NCBI GenBank assembly: GCA_013054445.1
Contig: JAAMPI010000733.1
Location: forward strand, 1 to 27,162
Origin: Cudoniella acicularis
Taxonomy: Eukaryota > Ascomycota > Leotiomycetes > Helotiales > Helotiaceae
Length of the DNA: 27,162 nt
Reading direction: 5' to 3'
Shown: positions 9,821-22,249 of the stretch, in pieces
Layout of the letters: each line of letters begins with the position of its first letter
How positions within the stretch are numbered: the first letter of the stretch is position 1
Translations under genes and position numbers: made by a program
The notes under the pieces: model-generated
Seen by the model: only the letters and a program-made list of their open reading frames with translations
The model's database searches: none
What the model was told of the DNA's origin: nothing

Positions 9821-11594
9821 TCATTTCTCCTCGCCCTTAATCATTTTTTCTTCCTCGGCGACCACATCTCGAAGCCCTTCGCCTCGGAGACTGCTAAATC
9901 CTCTCCTCACAACTGAGCTTTTGATCGCCCTCGCATCTCGCTCATAAACCACGTTAATAACCATTAAACTAAACACAAAGAGCCATACGTCGCCCCCTCT
10001 GATACCCCTCCACCACCCCCTTTTCCTCCCAACCTTCCATAGACTGTCGAGGCTGATTCGTGCACTATAGAGGAATTCTCCACGTGCTTGTCTCCGCACA
10101 ACGAATCCCCAAAGTCCACCAAGCATTCCGCCGAAGAAGAACCTTTGCGTAGCGAAGAGATGCCTGGGAAGTAGTTGTTGGAAAAGACAAATTGCGCCCC
10201 ACGAGGTTCCGATAGAACCGGCAACGAAGGAGGAATAAAGCAGGATTCGAGAGGCGAGTTTGTTGAGTGTTGTGATAGGGGCTCGGTAAAATGCCTTGTA
10301 TGATGGGAGGGAGAGGACCACAAAAACTGCGGTGAAAAAGCGGGTGAGGCGAGGGAAGACCCGGATCCAATAAGTGAGATAGGTACGAAGACAGGATGGG
10401 TCAGATGGGTGTAGAGATGCACAAGTAAGTGAGGTTATCAGAGGGTGGGCGGCTGAGGTGATGGGAGATATATTGCTGAGGGTTGTGGGTAGAGTAGTGC
10501 TGTTGGGAAAGAGGATGGGTGAAACAAAAGGTCTAGATATGTTAGAATAAAATCTATTAAATAAACAAGTACACTTACGGATAGTTGAGTCTAGCCATTT
10601 CTGCAAGGTTGTCGACAATTTTGTTTGTACTTGGCCACGATAGACTTGTTGGATAGTCCTCTGGGCGGGGTTGAATGTACTCTGGAGAATATTTGAGAAT
10701 GAAGTTCCCGTATGCCTATTGTAATTAGCATGTTGCGCACATAATTCAAGAAAACACTTACTGTAGGGAAACAATCTCGATCGAAAACAAATGCATGGAG
10801 CAATTGTCCACATGTTAATGGGTAAAGCAACCATGAACCCCACCACCAAGGTCTTTCCCATCGACTCCCTTCTTTCCCCCAAATCCAACCCTCATCTTCG
10901 GCATGGTTATAAGCAAACTCGGCGGCTCGACTCAAAGCATATATCGAAATAGTAACTCTCAACTGATCACTTGGGTACACAGCCAGCATAAATCCTGCGA
11001 GACTGGCACCGATGGCCGGGGCAAGAGTCGATGTGAGAGTCCTGCTTGTTCTTTTGTTTCTCTGACGGAATGGCCGTGCTTCTGGCGTGAGAAGATGGGC
11101 ACGCAGTCGCGTGAAGAAGCGGTAGAGTATTCGGTGAAGCAAGAGAATCGTGGAAAGGGAGAGCGATAATCGTAAGTTTGGCGATTTCCATAACGGTATT
11201 CTCTTTCCACTGAAAATATATTAGATCCAAACCAGTTCTTTCATTTATCAATGATAACATACCGTATTTTCTCCTTCCCCAGTAATCGTTCACTTATCGT
11301 TCCCCAAGCCTTCAACGCCGCTCCTGTCGCAAGGAAGACCCTCAAGCTAGCTCTCACAGCCGCAGCATTGTAATCATCGCGTCCGGGTCGCTCGACCAAT
11401 TTCTCAACTTTCGCAACAGTAGGAGCGTTCCTTTTTAATAATTTCGATCGCGAAATAATGTACTTGTGGAGAGTTTCGTACTCTTTTGGAGAGATCGTGT
11501 ACCGGAGCGCGTTGCGGAGAATTGGATCTGCTGTTGACTTCGCGGAGATGCGATCGCGTGGTGGCTTTGGCCCTTCATCAGAGGTCGAAGCCAT
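9821..11594 (-). CDS. TMEM135-like multi-pass membrane protein
   Basis: Four exons (11594-11263, 11209-10762, 10715-10579, 10532-9821) join in phase into 542 residues. Several hydrophobic segments are present, with family blocks that I recognise from fungal TMEM135-like proteins: RPWWWGSWLLYPLTCGQLLH, HAFVFDRDCFP, GTSWGAICLFQQLLP, FFFGGMLGGLWGF and SLDSLWKVGRKRGWW. In animals TMEM135 is tied to peroxisomes, mitochondria and lipid handling; the fungal role is not established here. The ATG at 11594 was preferred over one at 11732 in the same frame because the extra 46 residues look like leader sequence and the later start has A at -3 and G at +4. Introns are 47-53 nt with CTAAY branch sites in two of three. 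The C-terminus is charged (EEEKMIKGEEK). Confidence 0.85.
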
Positions 11595-11909
11595 CGTATC
11601 GTGAATTATCGTGGCATGGAGATTGTTGTCAATCTCTAGACGTGGTTTTGCTGGCCGACAACTCAACTTCCCAGGTTCCGCATGTGAAATTGACCTCGGT
11701 TCGTGATCACGTGTAGCGAGCTTCATCCGCATTCAGGTGTACATTTTGAGTTCTGGAAAACGGTAATTATTTACTAAGTCTGAATCATTACTCTCTGAAG
11801 CAATGTTGTTGATTAATTATACAGTACCAATTAACTCCCATCAGTGTTGAACTCCATCCCGTCCAATAACTCCAAACGCAACTCAGACTCAACAAAATCC
11901 TCTCAAGCA
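11595..11909. other. short intergenic gap between two minus-strand genes
   Basis: This 315-base gap lies between the LRRC40-like stop at 11910 and the TMEM135-like start at 11594 on the same strand. It must contain the terminator of the first and the promoter of the second. I see no clear TATA box or other named element. Confidence 0.4.
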
Positions 11910-14900
11910 TTAATCGACGTCAGCTGTATAAGTGTTTGTCTCGCCAGCCGGGATCCTGTCCCTCAACCAAGCAAGTGTAGCCTCCGTTCCCTTTTCTAAA
12001 ATTGTGTACTTCGGAACACGAAATCTGTTACCACTAACCTCAAGTCTCTCCAGACCACCAGGGCCACCCAAAAGACCAATGCGAGCATTGAGACTATTAA
12101 GGTCATTGCTGCTGCAATCCACGTTTCTTAAGCCTTTGATAGATTCGGGGGAAAGCTCTCTTATCGTGTTGTGCGAAGCAAAGAGGATAGTTAATTTCGG
12201 AAAGTGCGCTCTGAGAGTGGGCAAGGATGTTAGTCGATTAAAGCTGATATCGAGTTTCTCCAACAGAGGTGCTTGCAAGTGCTGGATCAACGGCTGTAAT
12301 GAATTGAAGGTATTCGAACTGAGGTTCAGCTCCTTCAAGACCGGTAGTTCTAAATCATCTTTCATAAACGTGTCGCTGGTCAGTTCGTTGTGAGCAAGAC
12401 TCAGCGTCGTTAGTGTAGCTGCAAAGAAGGCAATGGAGCTCGGGATTTCCTTGAATTTGTTGTGATGTAGCTCCAAAACTTTGATAGGATTGTTGCTGGC
12501 AACTTGAGCAGCTGCGACGGGATTTAGCGAGTGAGACTGCGTATTTGACCGATCCAGAATCGTGCCTTGAGCCTTGACAGGCCAGTCTGACGAACTTGGG
12601 CGTGGTGGAGAGACTGATGGAGAGACTGGAGCAGAGTAAAAAGCGCCATCGTCTGGGTCTGTTTCTGCTTGATGCTCAGGCGGAGCCAATCTTGCTTTCA
12701 AAACACGTTTTAAGTCATCGGTTGTCATGCCAGCGAACTTTTTCTCTCGTAGTGGATTTCCACTGACACGGAAAATGTCTAGACTTTCCATGCCGCCAAT
12801 CCGATCATCCAAAATCTTGATATTGTTGCCATTGAAGTCTACGTTCTTGACTTTTGGCAGCGTGACAAATCCATCAGGAATCAAGGCGATATTGTTATCC
12901 TCTGCTGCTATTGTGAGGAGAGATAGCCAAAACGACATATCGGGAAGAGCGCTGAGTCGGTTACATGAGCAACTCAATTGATGGAGGGATGGGAGACTGA
13001 GGTGATCTGACTCGGTGAGGCTGGTGAGAGAATTGCTCGTAACATCTAGGATCTGGAGGTTTGGCAACTCCTCAACTTCTCCAGGAAATAATGAGCCACT
13101 AAGTTTGTTCTTCGCAGCAAAAAGTTCGATCAGGGGCAGGTTCCGTAAAACCTCAAAAGGCAAGGAGACCAGACTGTTCTGAGTAACATTGAGCACACGC
13201 AATCGGACGAGATCTGCAAAGCTTTCCGGCAAAGAAGAAAGTGAGTTGTGATGCAGATCTAAAATCTCAAGGTTTTGTAAGTTTGAGATTCTCGGGTCCA
13301 GAGAGCCGGAGAATTCGTTTCCTCCGATCTTGAGGTCGCGCAAAGACGACAATTGAGAAATTACTTCAAAGCAATCATTCCCAAGCTTGTTATTGGACTA
13401 TTGACAATTAGCAATAGTATATCTGAAGGCAGTGAGTGGACTTACAATGTTCAAAGTTGTCAGAAGCTCCAGTCTCCTCAAACCAAGAGGTAGAGCTATT
13501 AGCACATTGCCATGCAAGTCTAATGTCTCTAAACCCCCAAATTGATTCCCTTTCGTCTCATCATCATTCGCACTCTCACGAGGATCAATATCGGGGAACA
13601 CATCATCATGAAGCAATTCAAGCTCATTATCAGCAGCAACAAACTTGGTAAGATCAACGGCTTCAGCCCAAGATCCATCCTGAGTACCAATCGCCTCGAG
13701 GCTATACATGTTCATCACCTCTTCAGGAATTTCTTTGAACCCCATGGCGGCTATGTTCAGGCGGCCATCAGTTCGTGCAGCATTGATTCGTTTGCGCAGT
13801 AAGCCTTTCGACGCGCCTTCACCGATTTGCTGATTGAAAGGGTCATCGGAAAGTCCAAAGTCGAAGGTTCCTGCTGCAATGACAGGAACTTCCTCTCCTT
13901 CCCTTACACTATTACTGGAAGATTGTTTAGCAGCCGCTGCCCGCTTCGCTGCCTTGGCTTTAGCTATCTGATCGCGAAGCGCAAGAGAAGACTTTCTTGG
14001 AGTGATGTCATCGTTTGATACAGAGGTTTGCGTGGTTGCCGAGGATATTTTTGAAGTGGTTGAAGTAGCCTCAGAGGATGTGTTGGAGAAAGTGGGGGAT
14101 TTCTTCTTTGAAGCAAAACCAATCCTATCAATATCGTTGGATTGATCTAAAGATGGCATAGAAGGCTTGCGGAATAGGCCATTTATAGATGCACGAGGTT
14201 TCAGCGGCCTACCAGATATGGTCTTGCTTCCCGATTTGACTGCCGGTGCTTTGGTGGTGGATTTGACAGGACTTGAAGGACGTTGTTGTGTCGATGAGCC
14301 AAAATTAGGCGACACAGCTTTCGTAGAATGCGTGCTGGACACATGGCCTCCAACGTTAACGGAGCTTTTAAACGGATTTCCCTTGCTTGGACGTCGACCG
14401 GGAGTTTGAATATTGTGTAGAGGGCCTCGAAATGTGGTTGTTGAAGCGCGAAAGTCGGGAAGAGATTGAACCTGATCAGCCCTAGAGCCCGGCCTCGAAT
14501 TCATCGAGTGAGAGGAAGGTGGTCTCATAGACATGTCTGTCTGGGAACTAGAGCCAGGCCTTGATTGGTAACCACTGGAAGGAGGCCGCATCGGCCCGTC
14601 CGAACTGAAGAAGCTAGATTCTCGGCGGCGGACAGCAGGAGAGGATGGGATGCTCTGTAGTGTCTCCATTGTTCGCTCTGATAATGATGGCCGTGGCTTT
14701 CGAGGAAGACCCAATGTGCTGGAAGCCTGCTCTTCCGTTTCCTCGATAAGAGCTCCATCATCCTCGACTGGTCCCTCCTTTCCCTTCACACCCTGCCCAA
14801 CTTGTCTCTCTGCGAAGAATGTTTGGGAAGATTTCCTAGATAGCGTATCGCGGCTCGGGCGTCGCACTAGATGCTGGCCTGTTGGAGTGTACACAACTGA

Positions 14901-15167
14901 ACCGTTCGAGGTGTCACGATCCCGAGGTAGTACACCAAGAGATTCGCGCTTCTTGGGTGTTGATGGCAGGCGCTGCTTCGTGGCTGTAGGTGGGAATAAT
15001 TGATCGCGGGAGGGCGTGCTTCGCAGACGAGGATTGACGATGCTGAGTCTCTGGGATTGCTGTAGATTCTCTCGAGAAGCCGCAGGACGGAGACTGCCAC
15101 GAGGGACAGGAAGCCTCGATGGCCTTGGAATACCTGAAGGGCGGGGGGAATTGGGCGAATGATCCAT
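11910..15167 (-). CDS. LRRC40-like leucine-rich-repeat protein with long disordered N-terminus
   Basis: Two exons (15167-13446 and 13397-11910) separated by a 48-nt intron encode 1069 residues. Residues 1 to about 450 are Ser/Pro/Arg-rich and disordered, with repeated RPSS and RPGS motifs and many Ser-Pro sites, suggesting phosphorylation. From about 455 the protein follows LRRC40: GLLRKRINAARTDGRLNIAA, then DLTKFVAADNELELL, and a long series of repeats of the LxxLxLxxNxLxxLP type to the C-terminus. A low-complexity insert at about 811-877 splits the repeats into two blocks. The intron lies in the repeat at LTTLNI/SNNKLG, in phase 0. LRR arrays bind proteins; no enzymatic domain is seen. Human LRRC40 has only about 600 residues, so the N-terminal extension is fungal. 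The partner is unknown. Its promoter region is shared with the divergent coiled-coil gene. Confidence 0.85.
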
Positions 15168-16281
15168 AGCTAAGGATTGCTTGCGTGCGCAAAAAAGGAG
15201 GAGGGTATCAAAAGTTACTCATAATGCTGGTGGGCCGAGACAAATGAACTCGAAATGAATTTCTTTTGGTGGTGTTCGTTACAGATTTAAGACGAGGCTC
15301 CGAAAGGAGCAATGGCGCACTGTAGATTGTAATGACAGGAATATGAAGAAGTCCGAAATGAAGGCGGTCCAATTCCTCTGCACGACGCCAATCCAGAACC
15401 CGACTTTGATTTCCTGATGGAGCTTCAATAGTGACACGCTACTTTTAATCGTCTTGAGCTCCAGCGGAGCAACCTCGCGGCCAGCCAATAATGAGCCAAT
15501 AGCTAGCCGTTGCTATGGCAAGGTGCCTCATTTTACTGCCAGCCGAATGAGCCGAATGCGCCGTTTCCAGCCACCGCCTCGGCCCTGCCATGGCCGCTTC
15601 AACAGGTGAGGTCCTCGACTGCTGATGCTGGCAAAGGTCCTCAGATGGGGGCAAAGAGACAGCATTATGGGCGGTTATTACACACCAGTTGAATTTGCTT
15701 CCTTTTCCTCTGTCTGGGAGCCTCTTAATTTGTGGCTCTTTAAAGACAATATTGGTGAAAACTTCACCCAGTCCATCGAGAGCTGGGGAGGCTGGGTTGA
15801 CCAAAAGCGGCAAGGCGTGATCAGGACACCCGCAGACCGGACTTACATTTCTCCTCCTGGTTTCCTTGCCTTGCTATTTTGAAACTCCACCATCGCGACT
15901 CTCTGTCGCAAACATCCCCATTCCCCCGCTGCGCACCCAGAATTCAGCACGGTTACCTTTTACGTGTCGCTATTGCCACTCTCAATACCGCATTCTCTCT
16001 GCAGAACGGGCTTCATCGACGCCTAGACGCGCCTCGTCAGTCCAATCGCTTGCAGCGACTTTGCAGCGACTTGCCAGCGAGGTGCACAATTCTGCACACG
16101 TACCTCCTGCACGCCAGTGCTGATCGAGTCCACAGACACTCACAGACCTTTCGAACATACCTGCCACCCCAACGCCCAGTGCTATTGCGATCTGCTGGTG
16201 AGTTATAATGCGAGTGAGAACGGGCTTTGACTGACAAGTGACAGCACGTCTCAAACCTGTCCTGACGAACCGTCGTGCGCA
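15168..16281. promoter_or_regulatory. bidirectional promoter region with paired CCAAT boxes
   Basis: The 1.1-kb gap separates two outward-reading genes. Two CCAAT boxes stand 11 bases apart at 15485-15489 and 15496-15500, about one helical turn, which would put them on the same DNA face for the HAP/NF-Y complex. A short repeat GCAGCGACTT occurs twice in tandem near 16051-16074. The right part is C-rich and looks like the leader of the plus-strand gene, ending in an untranslated-region intron. Confidence 0.4.
16198..16244 (+). other. probable 5'-UTR intron of the coiled-coil protein gene
   Basis: Bases 16198-16244 start with GTGAGT, contain a CTGAC branch site and end with ACAG, a complete 47-nt fungal intron placed 37 bases before the ATG at 16282. 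It lies in untranslated leader because neither side is coding in the gene's frame. Confidence 0.55.
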
Positions 16282-17815
16282 ATGAGTTCTCAAAGCTCCC
16301 TCGAGGAGATATCTACCCCAATCGAGGCACCTTCGACCCCGCAAAACCTCGACGTCGACCTACCCCCAAGCACAGCAAATCCACCGATCGGATTCCCCAA
16401 CTACTTCGATGATGGTCGCGCCCGGCACGTCTTCGCTCCCCTCCTCTTCGATAACCCCTCCTCCATCTTCTCAAATCCAAAATCCGCGACAGACGCTTCT
16501 GTCTACTACACCCGAACCCTCCATTCTCTCTTCTCCGCCGCCTACAATTCCTAATGGCACTAAGCGCGATGCTCCAGCTATTACTGCAACGAGACCAACT
16601 CCCGAACAGGTTGCAAATGCCTCCGTCGAAGAGCTACGCGAGATACTCCAAGCAGTTCTTGCCGAGAATACCAGGCTAGACATTGCGGTTCGAGAGGCTC
16701 GTATGTCAGCAGCGCATTACAAGCTTCAACACAACCTCCTCACAATTGAGAGCGAAGAGGCCGTAAAACATCTCGAGGTGGAACATGATATGACTCTTCG
16801 GGAGGTAGAGCTTCTTCAACTTCGCGTCCAAGAAACTCGGGAGCCTCCAGAGCTTGAGCATTACAGAAACCGATGCAAGATGCTTGAGGAAGAAGGACGT
16901 AAACTCTATGAACAACTACGCAAGGCCAAGAGAGTCATCATATCAAAGGAGGATGATATTGCTGATCTCGAGATGGATGTGAAACAATTACGGGAGAGAA
17001 TTCGCCAGAACCGAAAACATATCAATGATATGCGAAGCCCCGGTGGACCACTTCACGTGGCAAGCTTACAGAGTTCCCCTGTTACCCCACAACATTATCG
17101 CTCCACGCCGAAGCACACTCCAATGACAAATCGATCCATCCGTCAAGCACGGGATCACAGTCAGGAACCATTTGCTGCTTTGCTTCTTGCCGATCGTGTC
17201 TTGAGTCAGGAGAACAACAGCGCGCCGTCAACACCCATTATCAGCCGACGAACTGAGCATCGTACCCCAAATCGACACAATCGTGGAGTTCAATCGCTCT
17301 CATCACTCCCTACTACTCCTGGATCTGCCCGACCAACGACCTCCAACTCTACGCTCCTCCCGTCTGCACAATTTTCACCCCAAGCAGAAGCACGTGTTGC
17401 AAATACTTTGAACCGCAGTGTCGTCAAGCAACCTCGAGAGCGTCGTCGAAAGTCCCGTGATAGTACCATCTCTGCTTCTGATGCGGAGGAGATCGCTCGT
17501 GCGGCTGCTGAATATCGCGATGAGAGCCCAGAGATCCAAGAGAGTCAGGCAAGCCAGAGTGCTACAGAAATGCTCCGCATCGACCCTCGCGAGTCTTTCG
17601 AGGTTGCCGCATCACGAACTACTACACCAACACCTTCCGCAGAGAAGAATAGTATCCATCAATCTAAGCACCAAACCAAGATATTTGGAACAGTTTCGAA
17701 ACCTCATGTCGACAAGAGAAAGCGCACAGATGAAGAGTACAAGGGTGATTATTCAGCGAAGAAGATCCGAGCAGGTGTCGGTTTGGGAATTGGCTTTGAT
17801 GCTACTCGAGCATGA
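16282..17815 (+). CDS. coiled-coil protein of unknown function; N-terminal frame uncertain
   Basis: The secure part is 16409-17815, 468 residues. Roughly residues 66-200 form a long coiled coil (repeated leucine/charged heptads such as EELREILQAVLAENTRLD and YEQLRKAKRVIISKEDDIAD). The rest is disordered with many Ser/Thr-Pro sites (SSPVTP, STPKHTPMT, APSTP), basic clusters (RERRRKSR, DKRKRTDEEYK) suggestive of nuclear import, and a compact tail GVGLGIGFDATRA. The better start looks like the ATG at 16282 after the leader intron (purine at -3), encoding MSSQSSLEEISTPIEAPSTP, but that frame is one base out of register with the main frame. Either a one-base insertion lies near 16380-16410, a cryptic 64-nt intron is used, or translation begins at 16409/16412. 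I do not recognise the family; a mitotic or nuclear scaffold is possible but unproven. Confidence 0.7.
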
Positions 17816-19256
17816 ATGAAATCGTTCTCCGGATTTCTGGTTAACAAATTTCTCCTTGATGCTTCCGCAATTACAGACAACGACCTATCATGATTGTACG
17901 AATTCGAGCCTTGCTCAACCTTATGTTTCCCTATTTCATTGACAGCGGGGCTCTCCTTTCAGGTACTCAATTGTAAAGTACGGATATCCCTTTTCCTATG
18001 GCACACTTGTATAGTAGTGGGATTTGGCTATGGACTCGATATGTATTCGAGAGTAAGGAAGCATTGCAGATTGCGAAAGGGGCCGTTGCTTTCCAAGTTT
18101 GCGAGAATGGTGCAGGCATCTTGGTATTTACTACTCCATTAGCTTGTGAATAGGAATCAAAACCCCGTGTGACAATATATTGTAGCGTTGTCAAGAAGTG
18201 ACTCCCCCTATCTCGATCCCCATAGTGATAATTTACTCGAGAAGATAGCCGGTGTGATGCTTAGGATAGACATGCCACAACATTACATGGTAATTACTTC
18301 ATATCAACAGATCCAGAACCTCACTCCCCACAATCTCAGAGTTCCGCTATTGTGGAATATTTTCAAACCCAGCCGGAGTCGGAGAATGTATTACTTTCAA
18401 CCCCCGTTCAATGGCGTAAAGTCGCCGCGTCATCAACGGTTATCATTATTAGGCCTCCAATTTTCTGTCTTTCTCTCTCCCTTTTCCTAACAATATTTTG
18501 TTATTTTCCGACATCTGTTCATGCAGCCCACCATCATTGTGCTTCGAAGGATCAAAATGAAACTTGTGGATTACCACAAGGCTGCGCCTCAACGTCGTCG
18601 AGTCCATAGTCGGAGGGCGGAAGAGGCATTTTGTCGCGTGGAATCGTCACACACAGGCTTGGCATCTGGGTAGCGCTTCACTTTGACTTCAATATGCGCG
18701 GTCAAGAGAAGGTTAAAGCGGGTATTAATCAGCGAAATAAAAGGTTGCCTATACAGATCGGCAAACCAGCCCGAGGGAAAGGCTTTCGTGCACATGGATT
18801 TGAAGCGCGGATTGGGTCCGTCGGGTGCTAGTGTGAATCGTGGCATCGTATTCGCACGTCAAGATTTCTCGGGCCTGCCTCAGTGACGAGGCCTTCTTGT
18901 CCAACAACTTGCAGACGCTGACATTCTGGAAATATTCCTTGCTGTGGGTGCTGGCACTGCTTGAAGCCTCCTAGAATCCGACGTTGCAACACCGTTGTTT
19001 TTAACTCCATTTGTGCAGGGTTTAGCGAGGCTGAAAAATAGTTGAATTCGTGGTCTAAATCCCTGTGCGCAGGGATCTTTTTATCGCCGCCATCCTCAGT
19101 AGGGTAAGTCCGCGATTGACATCTTAAGTCAGCACGGAGCTCCATTCAGAATCTTAATTGTGGCGGAGCCCAACCGACAACCTCCCTCCCTGACCAAACA
19201 CTTGCATCGCACTATTTCTCCTGAATACGGGCGCATCTTCTTCAACCTGGTCAGCC
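17816..19256. other. intergenic region between two plus-strand genes
   Basis: 1.4 kb without a recognisable gene on either strand; only short unrelated frames occur. The last 100 bases before 19257 are C/T-rich (CAACCTCCCTCCCTGACC), which fits the leader of the next gene. No repeat or tRNA was found. Confidence 0.5.
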
Positions 19257-21863
19257 ATGGCGGACGAAGCGTCCAACTACTTCAAGAGCCCCCCGTCCTC
19301 AGGGTTTGGAGGGACAATAGCGAGCACACAAACGGCACCATTAGACCCTTTGGACCTCTTGACGTCAAAATCAAACTCACCAGTTCCAGCCTTACCTGGC
19401 GACTATTTCGACCCTGCCAGCTTAAATCTGGATTTGTCAAATGAGGAGCAATCCAAAATGGCGAAGAGTATTCGAGAGATTTTTCAACTCGAAGAAGAGC
19501 CTGAAGACGAAGACCAAGCGATGGGAGAAGGGGATGAAGAGCCTGAAATTGACCAAGACGACCAAAGAAGGCGAACCGAGAGACTGAGCAACGCTCTTAT
19601 CAATCTTAACCAGTTATGGTGGTCCGGTTATGAACATATGGATCTCGTGACCGAATGTCTTGCTGATGGCAGTCGAGATCGTAAGTGAGAGTTTCGGCCT
19701 ATTATATCCCTGTCCAATGAAGAATTTGTCCGTCTCTACCCCTCTTCTACAAATTTAGTGACTTGCATTGTTTTGGGAAGCTATTATCAAGCAACCGCTA
19801 TTCGTCTGTTCACCCGCGAATTTCTGATCTAACCATACTGACGGGATTTCAGCAAGATGGCGAATACCATTAGGTGACTCAGGTATTCTAAATTTATTTT
19901 TGGAAGTTATGAGTACGAACTCCTTAATACAGCCTCTTAAGATTCAAGTCCTACGGCTCATTGGGAATTCATGTGCGGATACTGGTAAGTCTTGCTCTTC
20001 GGAAGAACTGTTCGTAGTGCTTACTATGGCAGATGAAAATCGGGCCCGTCTAGTGGCTTCCAATTTTATGCCTTCGATAATACTCCAGCTGCAAGATGCG
20101 GCTTTGATACCCTTCGCGATACCAGTTTTGTACAATATATGCGTGGACTATGGTAAGCCATGGTTGCTCATGATCCTTCGTGGCACTAACATTGGTAGAA
20201 CCTGCGCAACAACAAGCCTCAAATCTTTTCTTGAGCAAGCAGCTCATCGACCTTATTTCAAGTCCACTTTTCAACAATAGCAGAGCGTTCCTAGGATATA
20301 CTTGTAAAATATTAGACTTTTTAATTACTCAACGTGAGTGCCCAAGATTCCATGATTCAGCAAGTCTAACCCGTGACAGCCTCTGAGCCAGATCTCGCGC
20401 CCGAAAATACACCCATTGTCCTTCTGAAAATTGCAGCAGACAGAGAATTTCCGTGCGACATGGAAGATTTTGTGTCTCTCATCAACACAGCAGTTGCATA
20501 TATGCAACATGAGAAGTTCCAGAAAGCTCTCATCTCACATGGCGGTTTAGACACGACGTTGGTGGTTCTTGTCGATTCATATACGAGATTTGACTCCCAT
20601 CCATCAATTGGGTCATCTGCACCTGATCAAGACGACGCGAAAATTCTATCGCAAATGCGCACAAATCTCAACCAAGTTCTTTCAGATGTTTCTGCTTTGC
20701 CAGAGTTTAAGAAAGCATATCCGGTTGTGTCATCATTCACCAGCTCATTACGACGATGGCTCTCAAGTCCTCAATTACAACTTCAAGTCTGTGCTTGCAT
20801 CATGCTTGGGAATCTGGCTCGCTCTGATGAAGCATGCGAGGAATTTGTTCACACCTCCCGAGTTCATAAACCACTCATTACGATTCTCACAGATGCTAAC
20901 GATTCTCAACTACTTCACTCTGCCCTTGGTTTCATGAAAAATCTTGCGCTGCCAGCAAAAAATAAAGAAGTAATTGGAAATTCAGGTCTCTTTGAGGTCC
21001 TACCACGACTCTGGCTTCTCGACACTTTACAACAAATTCAATTCTCTTCAATATCCTTAGCCCGACAGCTTGTAAATGGGACATTTGAAAATGTTAGAAG
21101 AATTTGCAAACGATTATCGGAGGACACGGACTCTCCAGCTCACATGCGCTCCAATCTCTCTCTACTAATTGCACTATTCGACCGTACTGATGTCGAGCCA
21201 ATTAAGATGGAAATCTCTCGACTGATCACAGCAGTCTGTCGGGTATGCAACAGCTACACAGGTCGAGAACCAAAAGAGATGGAACGAATACGGATCAAAT
21301 TCTTCACAATGCATCCCGACGTTGGAAGACCACTCGGCTTCATGGTCTCGCAAACGAAATGGCCAGTTGTGAGAAGTGAAGGCTGGTTCGTCCTCGCATT
21401 GATGGCAAGATATCCTGAGGGTGCACAGTGCATCAGTGACTTGATGGCCGATGTTGTTGTTTTCCAACCACTGGTTGAATTGTTGACTGGAAAGGACCTG
21501 ATTGAAGCCAAAAGCCCAACGCCATCGACCAGCGCTTCTCCTGGTTCACCAGAATTGACATTTGAAGGTCAAACACCCGAGAGTGTCCAGCCACATGCAC
21601 AAGCCGCCGAGATGGCACGAATTGATCGGGAGAATGCTTTGGTACTCGTGAGCGAGTTACTCAAGAATAGGGGTAGTGAAATGGCTGTGATGAGGAGAAC
21701 GCTCTTTGAAGATTTGTTGAAGGGGGGTGGAGATCTAGTGCTATCATATCGTGAGGCTAAGCCTAATTGGGGTCAGAAACCAGTTCCGATAGAAAGCCGG
21801 AGGAGAACGGGGTTGAATGTTCAGGAGGTTGCTGCGGAGTCATGTAAGGTTCTCTTGGATTAG
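19257..21863 (+). CDS. smgGDS / RAP1GDS1-like armadillo-repeat GTPase regulator
   Basis: Five exons (19257-19680, 19853-19984, 20033-20152, 20199-20333, 20380-21863) join to 764 residues, every junction in phase 1. Introns 2-4 are very short (46-48 nt), while the first is 172 nt. The product resembles fungal homologues of RAP1 GTPase-GDP dissociation stimulator 1, which binds small Ras/Rho-family GTPases, often near their prenylated tails, and helps nucleotide release or trafficking. Evidence is the helical armadillo series: LLRIGNSCADT-type turns, IPVLYNICVDYE, ACIMLGNLARSDEACEEFV, LLHSALGFMKNLALPAKN and EGWFVLALMARYPEGAQ. An acidic segment (EEEPEDEDQAMGEGDEEPE) lies at about 82-100. The ATG has purine at -3 and G at +4 (GCCATGG). 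The protein should be cytosolic; the GTPase partner is unknown. Confidence 0.85.
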
Positions 21864-22249
21864 ATAGTTACTTAGACAAATCAAGTCAATGATGATTTCC
21901 AGAAGGCCGTAGCCGGGCCAGACTTGGCCATGAATACGGGCAAGTCTTGGTTTCATTTTCGTGCAGTAAGCTAGACATAAAACCCTTACGTTGCATCAGC
22001 AGCTTTCTTTAGACTGTAGGAAAGCCAGGGAGTGACTCGCTCGCGCATAGGAGACAAAGACCTTAATGAACTTCAAAGAAGACAAAGCACCTAACAATGT
22101 CTTTGCCCCGCACATCCAATGTTCCTCCCAAAAGACGACTCGAGAATAATAACTCAAACATCTCACCGTTCCACCAAAACAAACCAATAGTCATAAGCCC
22201 TTAAGCAACTCACCAATCCATATTTTGTCTCTCCACAAAGCACGAAATA
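21864..22249. other. intergenic region downstream of the smgGDS-like gene
   Basis: No gene is seen in these 386 bases. The region holds the 3' end of the armadillo gene and runs up to the putative LTR. Confidence 0.4.

Noticed and set aside
11595..11732. N-terminal extension of the TMEM135-like protein from an upstream in-frame ATG at 11732
   Set aside because: The extra residues are low in conserved character and the ATG at 11594 has the better start context.
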